A DNA stretch of 64,000 nt from Bacteroides sp. (GTDB taxonomy: Bacteria; Bacillota; Clostridia; Lachnospirales; Lachnospiraceae): positions 51,783 through 115,782 of the forward strand of contig JAMPBO010000012.1 of the NCBI GenBank assembly GCA_023666705.1, written 5' to 3'. The position numbers and the translations under genes are program-made. Under the pieces are notes generated by a model. It saw only the letters and a list, made by a program, of their open reading frames with translations. It was not told the origin of the DNA and ran no database searches. Shown here piece after piece: positions 1 through 8,505 of this stretch (position 1 is the first letter of the stretch; every line of letters begins with the position of its first letter).

Positions 1-633
1 GATACAGTACAACGGATTGTACTTTAACAAAAATGCCCACTTACTCTCCAAAAGTTTTTCCGGATAATAGAAAATTGCACAGGTGTACATGATAAGCATC
101 AACGCAACAGACCACAAGTATTCCATATCCCTGAAAAATACCCCTATCGTTGCCATAATCATACTGACGCCGTAGCTTAGCATAAATATAAGCAGCAGGG
201 CTATCGGTGCCTGAAGCAGATATATGGTTGGATAAACACCTAACAGTATACTTGTGAAAAACAGTACGACCAATGAAATCAAAAAGATTACATAATCATA
301 AAGCACCACGGAAAGCGGGTACAAATATTTCGGTACATACACCTTTTTTATCAGTCCTGAATTGGAACGGATTGACTTTACTGCTGACCTTGTAGATGTA
401 GAAAAGAAACCGTACAAAAGTCTTGCAGTCAATATATAAACAGGAAATGTCTTATCCTCCCTGCCATATAATGTACCGAACACGATGGTCAGAACAAGTG
501 TCTGCAATAGCGGCTCCAGCAGCGACCACACGATACCAAGATAAGAACGCCTGTATTTCAGCTTAATCCCCTTTTTTACAAGTTCCTTTAAAAGATTTCT
601 ATATTTCCAAAAGTTTTCCAGACTCTTTTTCAT
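1..633 (-). CDS. ABC-2 type polysaccharide export permease (C-terminus cut by window edge)
   Basis: Translation from the ATG at 633 begins MKKSLENFWKYRNLLKELVK. It continues with the RRSYLGIVWSLLEPLLQTLV segment typical of Wzm/TagG-type ABC-2 permeases, then several hydrophobic membrane segments. The gene runs off the left edge, so its end is not seen. Such permeases pair with a Wzt/TagH-type ATPase to move undecaprenyl-linked polysaccharide or teichoic-acid-like glycan across the membrane. The upstream glycosyltransferase and priming sugar transferase on the same strand fit a surface polysaccharide cluster. The matching ATPase should lie just outside the window. Family call is firm; the exported glycan is unknown. 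Confidence 0.85.
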   Translation of the reverse strand, partial: MKKSLENFWKYRNLLKELVKKGIKLKYRRSYLGIVWSLLEPLLQTLVLTIVFGTLYGREDKTFPVYILTARLLYGFFSTSTRSAVKSIRSNSGLIKKVYVPKYLYPLSVVLYDYVIFLISLVVLFFTSILLGVYPTIYLLQAPIALLLIFMLSYGVSMIMATIGVFFRDMEYLWSVALMLIMYTCAIFYYPEKLLESKWAFLLKYNPLYCI

Positions 634-671
634 TTATAATACCTGTGTTTCCTATTTTATATAACCATTTT

Positions 672-717
672 TGCACTCAGGACTCCTCCCAACTTCGTTG
701 GGTCCCTCCTCAGTGCA
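672..717. repeat. Intercistronic inverted repeat (hairpin)
   Basis: The outer arms TGCACT and AGTGCA enclose a perfect inner stem CCCAAC/GTTGGG with a TTC loop. It lies between the glycosyltransferase stop and the permease start, in the direction of transcription. No T-run follows on the minus strand, so it looks more like an RNA-stability or REP-like hairpin than an intrinsic terminator. Confidence 0.5.
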
Positions 718-740
718 TTATACCACAATACCATATAATG

Positions 741-1928
741 TCAAAATGATTTATCCCCTCCCATTATTTTAGGTTGTCCCAAAAACAGTTTTTCATACAG
801 TCCTGCGATGTGTTCCCATGTGTATGCTTCCTTTATTCTCGCCTTTGCACGGACCCCGTACTCTTTTCTTTTGCTCTCATCAAATTGCTCTGCCTTGTTA
901 ATCAGTGCTGCCAAATTTCCACGAGACTTGTTCCAGTAAAGGGCAGCCCGTTCTCCCACCTCCCTGTTAAAGCTGACACCTAACAGCAAATTTACATCCG
1001 TTGCGGAAAGTGCCTCAAGCAGGCTTGGATTCGTGCCTCCTACCTCATGTCCGTGCAGGTACGCATATGCATGTCTCCTGATATCGAAAAGAAGCTGTTT
1101 TTCATAAACTGTACCAACAAATTTTATTCTGTCGTCTGATTCAAAATCAAGCTTCTCCTGAAGCCTTTTATAAAAGCCCTCATCGGCAGTAGTCAATATT
1201 GCAAGGTCACGCTTACTGTCCGATTTCATAAATTCACGAAGCATGGTTTCAAAGTTATTTTCAGGAACAAATCTGCCCACAATCAAATAATATCCATATG
1301 GTGTAAGCTGTTTTTCCTTAAGCCATGCCTGATATTGTCCAAAAGAAGCAGCTTCCGTCTCAGGCAGCATATCCGCACCATATGCAATAAATGTAGTTTG
1401 GGGATTATATTTTTCATATTCCTGCTTTATATATTTTTCTATCTGTTTGCTGTCACACACAAGTAAATCCGAATTTTTCACCATCATCCGTTCCGACAGC
1501 TTCCAGTAACACCGAATCGGCTTATTCCACTTGGAACGCTCCCATTCATGTCCATCGGGATTTACAAACAGTCTGCCGCCCAGACGGTGAAGCTTTCTTA
1601 GGTAGTGCCCGCAAAACGGTCCTATTCTGCATGCCAGCACATAAACAATGGGATTTTTTATGTTGTGCCTTTTGATGTAGCGGCAGCACATATGGAGTGC
1701 TTTTAAGTCGTAGTACACTGCCTGTGCTGCCCCTATATCGGGAACCTTAACCGAAAAGCATCTGGCATTGTGGTATTTAATTTCCCTTTTCTCCATATTT
1801 TTGCAGGCAACGTGATATCTGATATGCCTGTTTTCCTGATGATACTCCGTAAGTCGGTCTACAAAGGTCTCATATCCGCCGTAATTTCCCGGTATTCCCT
1901 TTGAGCCGACAATAAATACATGTTGCAT
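741..1928 (-). CDS. DUF1972/GT4-type glycosyltransferase (rhamnosyltransferase-like)
   Basis: This is a retaining GT-B glycosyltransferase of about 395 residues. The N-terminus HVFIVGSKGIPGNYGGYETF is the DUF1972 signature seen in Cps2T-like rhamnosyltransferases. A GT4-type C-terminal half follows, with VGRFVPENNFETML and HGHEVGGTNPSLLEAL as donor-binding segments. The ATG at 1928 is chosen because GGAGG sits at proper spacing; a TTG at 1940 would add four residues overlapping that site. It starts just after the priming transferase gene, so it probably adds the second sugar to the lipid-linked repeat unit. The exact sugar cannot be read from sequence. Confidence 0.85.
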   Translation of the reverse strand: MQHVFIVGSKGIPGNYGGYETFVDRLTEYHQENRHIRYHVACKNMEKREIKYHNARCFSVKVPDIGAAQAVYYDLKALHMCCRYIKRHNIKNPIVYVLACRIGPFCGHYLRKLHRLGGRLFVNPDGHEWERSKWNKPIRCYWKLSERMMVKNSDLLVCDSKQIEKYIKQEYEKYNPQTTFIAYGADMLPETEAASFGQYQAWLKEKQLTPYGYYLIVGRFVPENNFETMLREFMKSDSKRDLAILTTADEGFYKRLQEKLDFESDDRIKFVGTVYEKQLLFDIRRHAYAYLHGHEVGGTNPSLLEALSATDVNLLLGVSFNREVGERAALYWNKSRGNLAALINKAEQFDESKRKEYGVRAKARIKEAYTWEHIAGLYEKLFLGQPKIMGGDKSF

Positions 1929-1941
1929 GTTTTCCTCCAAA

Positions 1942-3342
1942 TTAAACTGAGCCTTTTTTTGTTACAACCGCCACAATGGTTTTCACGATGATTTTCATAT
2001 CCAGGGTGATACTGAAATTTTTGATATACTCGTTGTCCAGCCGTACGACCTCCTCAAAATCCGTAATATCATTCCTGCCTGAAACCTGCCACATCCCCGT
2101 AACGCCCGGCTTCATGGCAAGTCTGCTCTTATGATGTCCCGCATAACGCTCATATTCATCAACCGTCGGCGGTCTCGTGCCCACCAGACTCATATTACCC
2201 TTGAACACATTTATAAATTGCGGAAACTCGTCCAAGCTCCACTTCCGCATAAATTTTCCGATTGGCGTGATTCTCGGATCATCGTCCATCTTAAACATAA
2301 GCCCTGACATTTTATTTTGATCCATCAAATCCTTTTTGCGTTCCTCGGCGTCCGCATACATGGAGCGGAACTTGTACATTTTGAATTTTCGTCCATTTTT
2401 ACCTACCCGTATCTGCTTAAAAAATATGGAGCCCTTGGATTGTATTTTTATTGCAGGTCCAAAAATAATAAATAAAAGTAATGTTATGATAATGCCCACC
2501 AATGAGCCAAAAATATCAATCAGCCGCTTGGCAATTTTCTGTTTTGTGGACATAAGATTGTTGCTTGTCGTGATAACCGTGTAGGAATTCATACGCTCCA
2601 CAGCGGCATTTGGCACATTTGTGACGATTCCGTTTAAATTTACATGCACCACCACGCCCATGGAAAGGAATTTGTTGACCACATGATTCAGATTTTTTCC
2701 GCCGTAATTTAAAAATATTTCATCTATAACATTTCTTCTCACATAATCGTACATATCAATGCCTGTCGCCACAACATTTACATCATGAATCTGCTGCCCA
2801 ACCATATTTTTATCAATAATAACAACGCCCTGAACTGCAAAGGAAACATAGTTGACACCCGTAAGCCCCTTTATAAGCTCATCAGCATCCGCCCGCTCCG
2901 TAACCACAAGCACACGGCTCAGCTTCTCTTCTGTTTTAATGTGATGCCTCAAATATGATTTTAAAAGACAACGTGCACCATACATAAGCACCGAATCAAT
3001 ACCTACAAACAGTGCAATCAAAATTCTGGAATAATCAGAGGATTGTTTCTGAAAGAACCAAATCGCAAGCAATACTGCAAGCAATTCGAAATTGTGCACA
3101 AGAACGTGCCTGATTTCCTTTCCGTAGCCCCGCCTTATGATACCGGAATAACATTCCGTAAAAAAAGCAATGGCAATGTGGGCAAGTATTACTATAATGT
3201 TCATCATAGTATAATCACCCGGCACTGTCTGTTCCTGTCCTAAACGCACATAATAGGCGATGATAAAAGATACCTCGACACATATCAAATCTATGAATAT
3301 GAAATCAAAATGCTTACTTCTGCTTGTATATCTGCCTGACAC
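1942..3342 (-). CDS. Polyprenyl-phosphate sugar-1-phosphate transferase (priming glycosyltransferase)
   Basis: At about 466 residues this is a full-length WcaJ/CpsE-type enzyme. N-terminal transmembrane helices (residues ~10-110) and a CoA-binding-like middle domain precede the bacterial sugar transferase domain. That domain starts at KRLIDIFGSLVGI and includes KMYKFRSMYADAEERK, KWSLDEFPQFINVFKG, SLVGTRPPTVDEYERY and KPGVTGMWQVSGRNDI. It transfers a sugar-1-phosphate to undecaprenyl phosphate at the inner face of the membrane, beginning an exopolysaccharide unit. Translation appears to start at GTG 3342. A promoter lies directly upstream, making this the first gene of the transcribed unit seen here. 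Confidence 0.9.
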   Translation of the reverse strand: MSGRYTSRSKHFDFIFIDLICVEVSFIIAYYVRLGQEQTVPGDYTMMNIIVILAHIAIAFFTECYSGIIRRGYGKEIRHVLVHNFELLAVLLAIWFFQKQSSDYSRILIALFVGIDSVLMYGARCLLKSYLRHHIKTEEKLSRVLVVTERADADELIKGLTGVNYVSFAVQGVVIIDKNMVGQQIHDVNVVATGIDMYDYVRRNVIDEIFLNYGGKNLNHVVNKFLSMGVVVHVNLNGIVTNVPNAAVERMNSYTVITTSNNLMSTKQKIAKRLIDIFGSLVGIIITLLLFIIFGPAIKIQSKGSIFFKQIRVGKNGRKFKMYKFRSMYADAEERKKDLMDQNKMSGLMFKMDDDPRITPIGKFMRKWSLDEFPQFINVFKGNMSLVGTRPPTVDEYERYAGHHKSRLAMKPGVTGMWQVSGRNDITDFEEVVRLDNEYIKNFSITLDMKIIVKTIVAVVTKKGSV

Positions 3343-3380
3343 CTTTTATCACCGCCCATTATCGGAGTATTATTTTGTCA

Positions 3381-3409
3381 ATTCTAGCATACCCAACTAT
3401 TTTTTTCAA
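3381..3409 (-). promoter_or_regulatory. Sigma-70-type promoter of the polysaccharide operon
   Basis: On the minus strand TTGAAA is followed by a 17-bp spacer and TAGAAT, with an extended -10 TGC just before the hexamer. It is placed about 40 bp upstream of the sugar transferase start, in the gap after dapL. Confidence 0.6.
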
Positions 3410-3461
3410 TATTCTATATTTTATAACGGTTTTACACGATATCAGACGGGCTTTCCTAATT

Positions 3462-4679
3462 TTATAATGCTTTTATCCTGTCTATCGCCTTCACCGTATT
3501 TTCGTTGGTGCCAAATGCTGTCAGACGGAAATATCCCTCTCCGCTCGGTCCAAAGCCTGAACCCGGTGTTCCCACAACATTTGCCTTTTCAAGCAAATAG
3601 TCAAAGAAATCCCACGAATTCATTCCATCAGGCGTTTTCAGCCAGATATATGGGGCATTTACGCCGCCTGAAACGCTATAGCCTGCACTTTTCAGTCCGT
3701 CATATATATATCTTGCATTGTTCATATAATAAGCAATCTGTTCCCTGGTCTGTGCTCTGCCCTCCTTGGAATATACCGCATCGCCTGCCTGCTGGACAAT
3801 ATAAGGTGCACCGTTATATTTTGTTCCATGCCTTCTTGCCCAAAGCGGATTTAAGCTGGTTCCATCACTGCTGCAAAGTGCCTTGGGAACAACCGTAAAG
3901 CCAAGCCTCGTTCCCGTAAAGCCTGCATTTTTTGAGAAGCTTCTAAGCTCTATGGCACATTTTTTTGCTCCGTCGCACTCATAAATCGTGTGCGGGACAT
4001 CCGCCTCACTGATATACGCCTCGTATGCGGCATCATAAATAATAACTGCCTTGATACGGTTTGCGTAATCCACCCACTTCTGAAGCTGTTCCTTGTTTAC
4101 GGTTGCCCCTGTCGGATTATTCGGGAAGCACAGATATATGATATCAGGCTCCTCCTTTGGAAGCTCAGGTGCAAAACCATTTTCCTCCTTACACGGCATG
4201 TAGATTACATTGCTCCAAAGCCCTGTGCTGCTGTCATAGGTACCGGTTCTCCCCGCCATAACATTCGAGTCAACATACACGGGATAAACAGGGTCGCAAA
4301 CGGCGATTTTATTATCAAGAGAAAATATTTCCTGTATATTTCCAGAGTCGCATTTTGCACCGTCACTAATAAATATCTCGTCAATTTCAATATCCACGCC
4401 CCGCTCCTTATAGTCAAATTTTGCTATGGAGCTTCTCAAAAATTCGTATCCAAGATCAGGTGCATACCCCTTAAAGGTTTCCTTTACCGCCATCTCATCC
4501 ACCGCCTTATGCAGCCTGTCAATAATTGCAGGTGCAAGCGGCTGGGTGACATCACCGATTCCAAGCCTTATAATTTCCTTGTCAGGATTTTTCTCCTGAT
4601 ATTCCCTCACCTTTTTGCCGATTGTGGAAAACAAATAGCTTCCCGGCAGCTTTAAATAGTTATCATTTACCTTAAACAT
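3462..4679 (-). CDS. dapL: LL-diaminopimelate aminotransferase
   Basis: At 405 residues this matches the usual DapL length. It converts tetrahydrodipicolinate directly to LL-diaminopimelate with glutamate as amino donor, bypassing the acylated intermediates of the classical lysine route. Diagnostic segments are the N-terminal [44 protein letters not shown] and the PLP-lysine region [17 protein letters not shown]. An AGGAGG site precedes the ATG. It lies 19 bp after dapF, so the two consecutive steps towards meso-DAP are cotranscribed. Confidence 0.97.
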   Translation of the reverse strand: MFKVNDNYLKLPGSYLFSTIGKKVREYQEKNPDKEIIRLGIGDVTQPLAPAIIDRLHKAVDEMAVKETFKGYAPDLGYEFLRSSIAKFDYKERGVDIEIDEIFISDGAKCDSGNIQEIFSLDNKIAVCDPVYPVYVDSNVMAGRTGTYDSSTGLWSNVIYMPCKEENGFAPELPKEEPDIIYLCFPNNPTGATVNKEQLQKWVDYANRIKAVIIYDAAYEAYISEADVPHTIYECDGAKKCAIELRSFSKNAGFTGTRLGFTVVPKALCSSDGTSLNPLWARRHGTKYNGAPYIVQQAGDAVYSKEGRAQTREQIAYYMNNARYIYDGLKSAGYSVSGGVNAPYIWLKTPDGMNSWDFFDYLLEKANVVGTPGSGFGPSGEGYFRLTAFGTNENTVKAIDRIKAL

Positions 4680-4698
4680 GTTCTTCCTCCTAAATCAT

Positions 4699-5568
4699 CT
4701 ATATATCAGTTTCAATCACACCGTCAAACACAACCTTCGCAGGTCCCGTCATGTACACGACATTTTGTTCCCTGTCCCATTTGATGATAAGCTCACCACC
4801 AAGCAGCCGGACCGTGACCTCCTCCTCTGTAAGTCCATTTAACATACACGCAACTGCAGTGGCACAGGCTCCCGTTCCACAGGCAAGGGTTTCTCCCGTC
4901 CCACGTTCATACACACGCATCTTAACATATTTTTTATTTACAACCTGTACAAACTCCGCATTGACCCGCCTTGGAAATATAGGGTCACGCTCAAAGCAGG
5001 CACCTATCTTCTCCAGTGGAAATGTATCAACATCCTCCACAAAGGTGATACAATGTGGATTTCCCATGGATACACAGGTGATATCCCATTCCTCGTCTGC
5101 AATCCTTACGGTGCGGCTGACGACCGTATCCTCACCGGAAACACCACTTATATGGACTGGAACAAGGGACGCCTGCAGAATAGGAGCACCCATGTTTACG
5201 GTAACCCCTGCAACCTTGCCCCGACCATCCTTTTCTTCATTTTCAATTTGAAGCTCCAGATATTTGATGCCTGCCAATGTCTCAACCGTCACAGATTTTT
5301 TATCGGTAAGTCCATAGTCATACACATATTTGCCAACGCACCGTATTCCGTTTCCGCACATCTCCGACTGGGAACCGTCCGCATTGTACATTTCCATGGT
5401 AAAATCTGCAATTTCGGACGGTTTTATCAATATCAGTCCGTCCGAGCCAATTCCAAAATGCCTGTCACTCACCTTGATTGCAAGCTCTCTTGGATGATTC
5501 ACCGTCTCACGAAAGCAGTTTACATATACGTAATCGTTTCCAAGACCTTCCATTTTAGTAAACTTCAT
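4699..5568 (-). CDS. dapF: Diaminopimelate epimerase
   Basis: This enzyme interconverts LL- and meso-diaminopimelate for peptidoglycan and lysine. The protein starting MKFTKMEGLGNDYVYVN has 289 residues, normal for DapF. Both catalytic cysteine motifs are visible: MCGNGIRC (Cys ~71) and LACGTGACAT. The ATG at 5568 is preferred because AAGGAG precedes it; an upstream in-frame extension to 5634 would run into the inverted-repeat element and has no homologous sequence. First gene of the dapF-dapL unit, with a promoter about 140 bp upstream. Confidence 0.97.
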   Translation of the reverse strand: MKFTKMEGLGNDYVYVNCFRETVNHPRELAIKVSDRHFGIGSDGLILIKPSEIADFTMEMYNADGSQSEMCGNGIRCVGKYVYDYGLTDKKSVTVETLAGIKYLELQIENEEKDGRGKVAGVTVNMGAPILQASLVPVHISGVSGEDTVVSRTVRIADEEWDITCVSMGNPHCITFVEDVDTFPLEKIGACFERDPIFPRRVNAEFVQVVNKKYVKMRVYERGTGETLACGTGACATAVACMLNGLTEEEVTVRLLGGELIIKWDREQNVVYMTGPAKVVFDGVIETDI

Positions 5569-5601
5569 AGTGTCATGCTCCTTACACTTCATATAGCCAA
5601 A

Positions 5602-5676
5602 TAGGTAATTGCAAAATACTGTTTTTTTGAACATTCGTTGTACAATATAGATAATATGACATTTCGCAATTGCCTA
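5602..5676. mobile_element. Miniature inverted-repeat element, short copy (MITE-like)
   Basis: Terminal inverted repeats of 16 bp, TAGGTAATTGCAAAAT on the left and the complement of ATTTCGCAATTGCCTA on the right, differ at two positions. The inside contains CATTCGTTGTACAATATAG. A longer relative with the same ends and core occurs at 61346-61468. The element is bounded by TA on each side, as for IS630/mariner-type insertions. It is also flanked by a direct repeat CATATAGCCAAATA (5590-5603 and 5677-5690). It carries no ORF. It sits between the dapF promoter and start codon, so it is transcribed as a leader hairpin. Confidence 0.7.
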
Positions 5677-5703
5677 CATATAGCCAAATAAATTTTCGCT
5701 TCA

Positions 5704-5732
5704 AGTGTACCACACGTTTTTATAAAACGCAA
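5704..5732 (-). promoter_or_regulatory. Promoter of dapF-dapL
   Basis: On the minus strand TTGCGT, a 17-bp spacer and TACACT with an extended TG motif lie upstream of the inverted-repeat element. The predicted 5' leader of about 130 nt contains the whole element. Confidence 0.5.
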
Positions 5733-5774
5733 TTGGCAGTGTGAAAATCGGGCAGTCACCAAAGGCATACCCTG

Positions 5775-6737
5775 CTACTTCTCCAATTCATAAATTGCTT
5801 TGCTGGATTCCTTCCAGTCCTCGTAATCTTGCTCCTCCCTTAAATCAGGAAGCCCGCATGTTTTGCTTAAATATTCTCCAATATATCTTGTCACCTTTTT
5901 GGCACCTGCATAATTTACGTGGTCTCCGCCATCCTTTGTATCCGTATTCCAGTCCATGTTCAGGCTGTTTTGCAGATTCAAATCCAAATATGCGACCTGC
6001 GATTTATCCGCCCAGTTTTTTACGCTGTTATGCTTTGCGTATGTCCAGTTCTTAGGAGACGGTGTGCTTACAAGCAGCAGCTTCGCATTATTTTCACTGC
6101 AAAGCTTTTGTATTTTATCCATGTAGGTATATGTATCACTTGGAAATTGCTCCTCATCCTGACATTCAACCATATAGCAGCCTCCCGTATAAGGATTTAC
6201 GCTGTTCCTTACTATGAAGCCCTTTAGCTTGTCATTTTCCTTTTTTCCCGTTCCGTTTCCTGTCACATTGCTAACAAAATTTTTCCAGTCGGAATGATAC
6301 GCAAATACAGACAGGCGGTTTGTCAAAAAGTTGAGCACTCCATCCTTACTGTCTTCGGAGGTGTCAGCTCCTCTGTAAAGGCAATTTGTTTCTATGACAA
6401 CCACCTTAGGGGACTGTGTTTTAAATGCTTCCTCCAATATGGTGTAAGTATCACAAAGCCTTTGGGCGGATGTTCCACATACATAGGAGGTATGTCCGAA
6501 CTCCGAAAATAAAAGCATCGGACAAAAGCTGGAATAGCACTCACTGTCACCACAAAATAAGACCTCAAGGGAATTATCCTTTTCCGCATCCACCTCATTT
6601 ATTTTACGCTCCACCGACTCCCTGTCATATACATTGGCAAAGCTTTTTCTGTTAAATACAACTGACATGGCAAGCAGTAATATTAAAAGTCCAAGCAGAA
6701 AGCCTGCTGCCCGCAAAATACTTTTATTTATTTTCAT
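5775..6737 (-). CDS. SGNH-hydrolase-like membrane-anchored protein (DltD/AlgJ-like partner of MBOAT)
   Basis: The protein has 320 residues. An N-terminal membrane anchor (residues ~8-28) is followed by an extracytoplasmic SGNH-like domain: block I LFCGDSECYSSF carries the GDS serine, and GDHVNYAGAKK near the C-terminus supplies the Asp/His pair. In DltD, PatB and AlgX/AlgJ systems such proteins take the acyl group from the MBOAT channel and pass it to the surface polymer. ATG 6737 is chosen because AGAGGTG precedes it. It is the last gene of the ligase-decarboxylase-carrier-MBOAT operon, so it is the likely final acceptor or transferase. The polymer substrate is unknown. Confidence 0.75.
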   Translation of the reverse strand: MKINKSILRAAGFLLGLLILLLAMSVVFNRKSFANVYDRESVERKINEVDAEKDNSLEVLFCGDSECYSSFCPMLLFSEFGHTSYVCGTSAQRLCDTYTILEEAFKTQSPKVVVIETNCLYRGADTSEDSKDGVLNFLTNRLSVFAYHSDWKNFVSNVTGNGTGKKENDKLKGFIVRNSVNPYTGGCYMVECQDEEQFPSDTYTYMDKIQKLCSENNAKLLLVSTPSPKNWTYAKHNSVKNWADKSQVAYLDLNLQNSLNMDWNTDTKDGGDHVNYAGAKKVTRYIGEYLSKTCGLPDLREEQDYEDWKESSKAIYELEK

Positions 6738-6770
6738 AAAAACACCTCTTTCGTACTTTTGCATCACCTG

Positions 6771-8261
6771 CTAGTATGCGGCGTAAATCATATCTACAAC
6801 GGTATAACCTGCACCGTATGCTCCAAGAATAACTACACTCAGTATAACGGCATACCATACACCCCAGCGGAGCGGCAGCCTTAAGGAAGCAATCCGTTCC
6901 CTGACTGAAATCCCCCTTTCATGCAAAACGTCAACCAGCAGCACAACCACAAGTCCCACCAGTGACAAAATAATATCATAGGCATCCATTCCCAAATTGC
7001 TCTCCAACAAAGCAGAAATATGGAAGTTGCCGAAAATGCGTCCCAGCATGGAAAAGCCCTGTCTGACACTTGCTGCCCTGAAAAACAGTTCTCCGGTATT
7101 GACGATTAAAAACAGCTTGATACCCCGAAGTAGCTTACAAATCGTCCCCTCCATGTTGATATTCTTTCGTGCTGCAAGCTTTTTAATGGGTGCCTCCGTT
7201 ATATTTTCAATAAATATCAGTACAAAATAATACATTCCGTAAAATATGTATGTCCACCCTGCACCATGCCATATGCCGTTTGAAAGCCACACACAAAACA
7301 GTGCTGCCGTAGGTGCAACAAATTTGCTGACACCAATTCCGAATTTACCCTTCACGCTTTTTGCCACCTTCTTGACAGGCTTTGCAAGAGACACGGGATA
7401 AAATACATAATCCTTCAGCCATGTGCCAAGGGTAATGTGCCATCTACGCCAAAAATCAGATGCATTTTTTGCAAAGAACGGCTGCCTGAAATTTTCAGGA
7501 AGTACAACACCAAATATTTCCCCTGTTCCAATTATAATATCCATGCAGCCTGAAAATTCCATGTAAAGCTGTATGGTATAAAAAACAACTCCAACCGCAA
7601 CTGCCGTGCCATCATAATTTTCATAGCCGGAAAACACCTTGAACACTGCTGGTGCAAGTCTGTCCGCAATCAGCATTTTCTTAAATAAGCCCCACAAAAT
7701 TCTCTGGTAGCCAAATGCAACATTCTGAAATGCAAGCTGTTTCCCTGAAAAAAGTGCAGGTGCCGTCTCGTTGTATCTGCTGATTGGTCCCTCCATAATT
7801 TGAGGGAAAAAGCTTAAATACAGTGCAAGTTTTCCAAGATGCGTTTCTGCCTTTACCGTTCCCCTGTACACATCCGTCATATAAGAAATCGTTTGGAGCG
7901 TATAATAGGATATTCCAATTGGTGCAATAAATGTAATTCCAAACATCTTTAAATATTTAAACACAATCAGCATACCAAGCGTAAGCATTACGCCGATTCC
8001 CAGTATGAGCCGCTTTTTTCGCACCAACTCTTTACCCTTTGCAGTGGAATACTCTGCCACATAGGCAATCACACGTCCACAAACGTAGGTTACAAGCGTT
8101 GCAGCAAGCATCCAAATGATAAGCTTACCGCTTATCAGCCAGAAAAATATGTAATCCGCCGCAAGTAGCGTCACCCATCTTGCCTTTTGGGGTGTAAGCT
8201 GATACACAAGCATCACCGCAGGTAAAAACAGCAGGCTGTAAGTAAGTAAATGATAAGACAA
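6771..8261 (-). CDS. MBOAT-family O-acyltransferase (DltB/AlgI-like)
   Basis: This is a polytopic membrane protein of 496 residues, the usual length for AlgI/DltB. Family landmarks are SFFPQIMEGPISRYNE, ASDFWRRWHITLGTWLKDYV and WLSNGIWHGAGWTYIFYG, the last containing the conserved MBOAT histidine. It should take an acyl or aminoacyl group from a cytoplasmic thioester carrier and pass it across the membrane. Translation starts at TTG 8261, one base after the carrier-protein stop, with GGGAG eight bases upstream; this suggests translational coupling. Its pairing with an aminoacyl ligase and carrier argues for an aminoacyl rather than an acetyl donor. Confidence 0.9.
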   Translation of the reverse strand: MSYHLLTYSLLFLPAVMLVYQLTPQKARWVTLLAADYIFFWLISGKLIIWMLAATLVTYVCGRVIAYVAEYSTAKGKELVRKKRLILGIGVMLTLGMLIVFKYLKMFGITFIAPIGISYYTLQTISYMTDVYRGTVKAETHLGKLALYLSFFPQIMEGPISRYNETAPALFSGKQLAFQNVAFGYQRILWGLFKKMLIADRLAPAVFKVFSGYENYDGTAVAVGVVFYTIQLYMEFSGCMDIIIGTGEIFGVVLPENFRQPFFAKNASDFWRRWHITLGTWLKDYVFYPVSLAKPVKKVAKSVKGKFGIGVSKFVAPTAALFCVWLSNGIWHGAGWTYIFYGMYYFVLIFIENITEAPIKKLAARKNINMEGTICKLLRGIKLFLIVNTGELFFRAASVRQGFSMLGRIFGNFHISALLESNLGMDAYDIILSLVGLVVVLLVDVLHERGISVRERIASLRLPLRWGVWYAVILSVVILGAYGAGYTVVDMIYAAY

Positions 8262-8262
8262 T

Positions 8263-8493
8263 CTAATTATCTCCCTTCAATCTGCAAACCATTTCCCAAA
8301 GCTTTTGGGCCGAGTTAAAGTTATCCGGTATCAGCTCTGCAGGCGATATCTCAATGTCAAATTCCTCCTCAAGCTCTGATACAAGCGATAGGATTGCAAA
8401 TGAATCTAATATGTGGTCATCAATCAGCGTCGTGCAGGTTCCGACATCTGCTCCCTGTGCAATTTCCTCCAAAATCTCCAATAATTTTTCCAT
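8263..8493 (-). CDS. Acyl/aminoacyl carrier protein (DltC-like)
   Basis: This 76-residue acidic protein has the helical carrier pattern and the phosphopantetheine attachment serine in DDHILDSFAILSLVSELEEE. The hydrophobic residues after the serine and the EFDIEISPAELIPDNF segment match PCP/DltC carriers. It lies between the decarboxylase and the MBOAT gene, with 12-bp and 1-bp gaps. It would be charged by the adenylating ligase at 9731-11254 and would present the thioester to the decarboxylase and then to the MBOAT protein. Confidence 0.88.
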   Translation of the reverse strand: MEKLLEILEEIAQGADVGTCTTLIDDHILDSFAILSLVSELEEEFDIEISPAELIPDNFNSAQKLWEMVCRLKGDN

Positions 8494-8505
8494 TTTAAAT
8501 TCCTC

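Noticed and set aside
5568..5634. Longer dapF start at 5634
   Set aside because: The extra 22 residues are encoded by the inverted-repeat element, while ATG 5568 has a proper AAGGAG and begins with the conserved DapF N-terminus.
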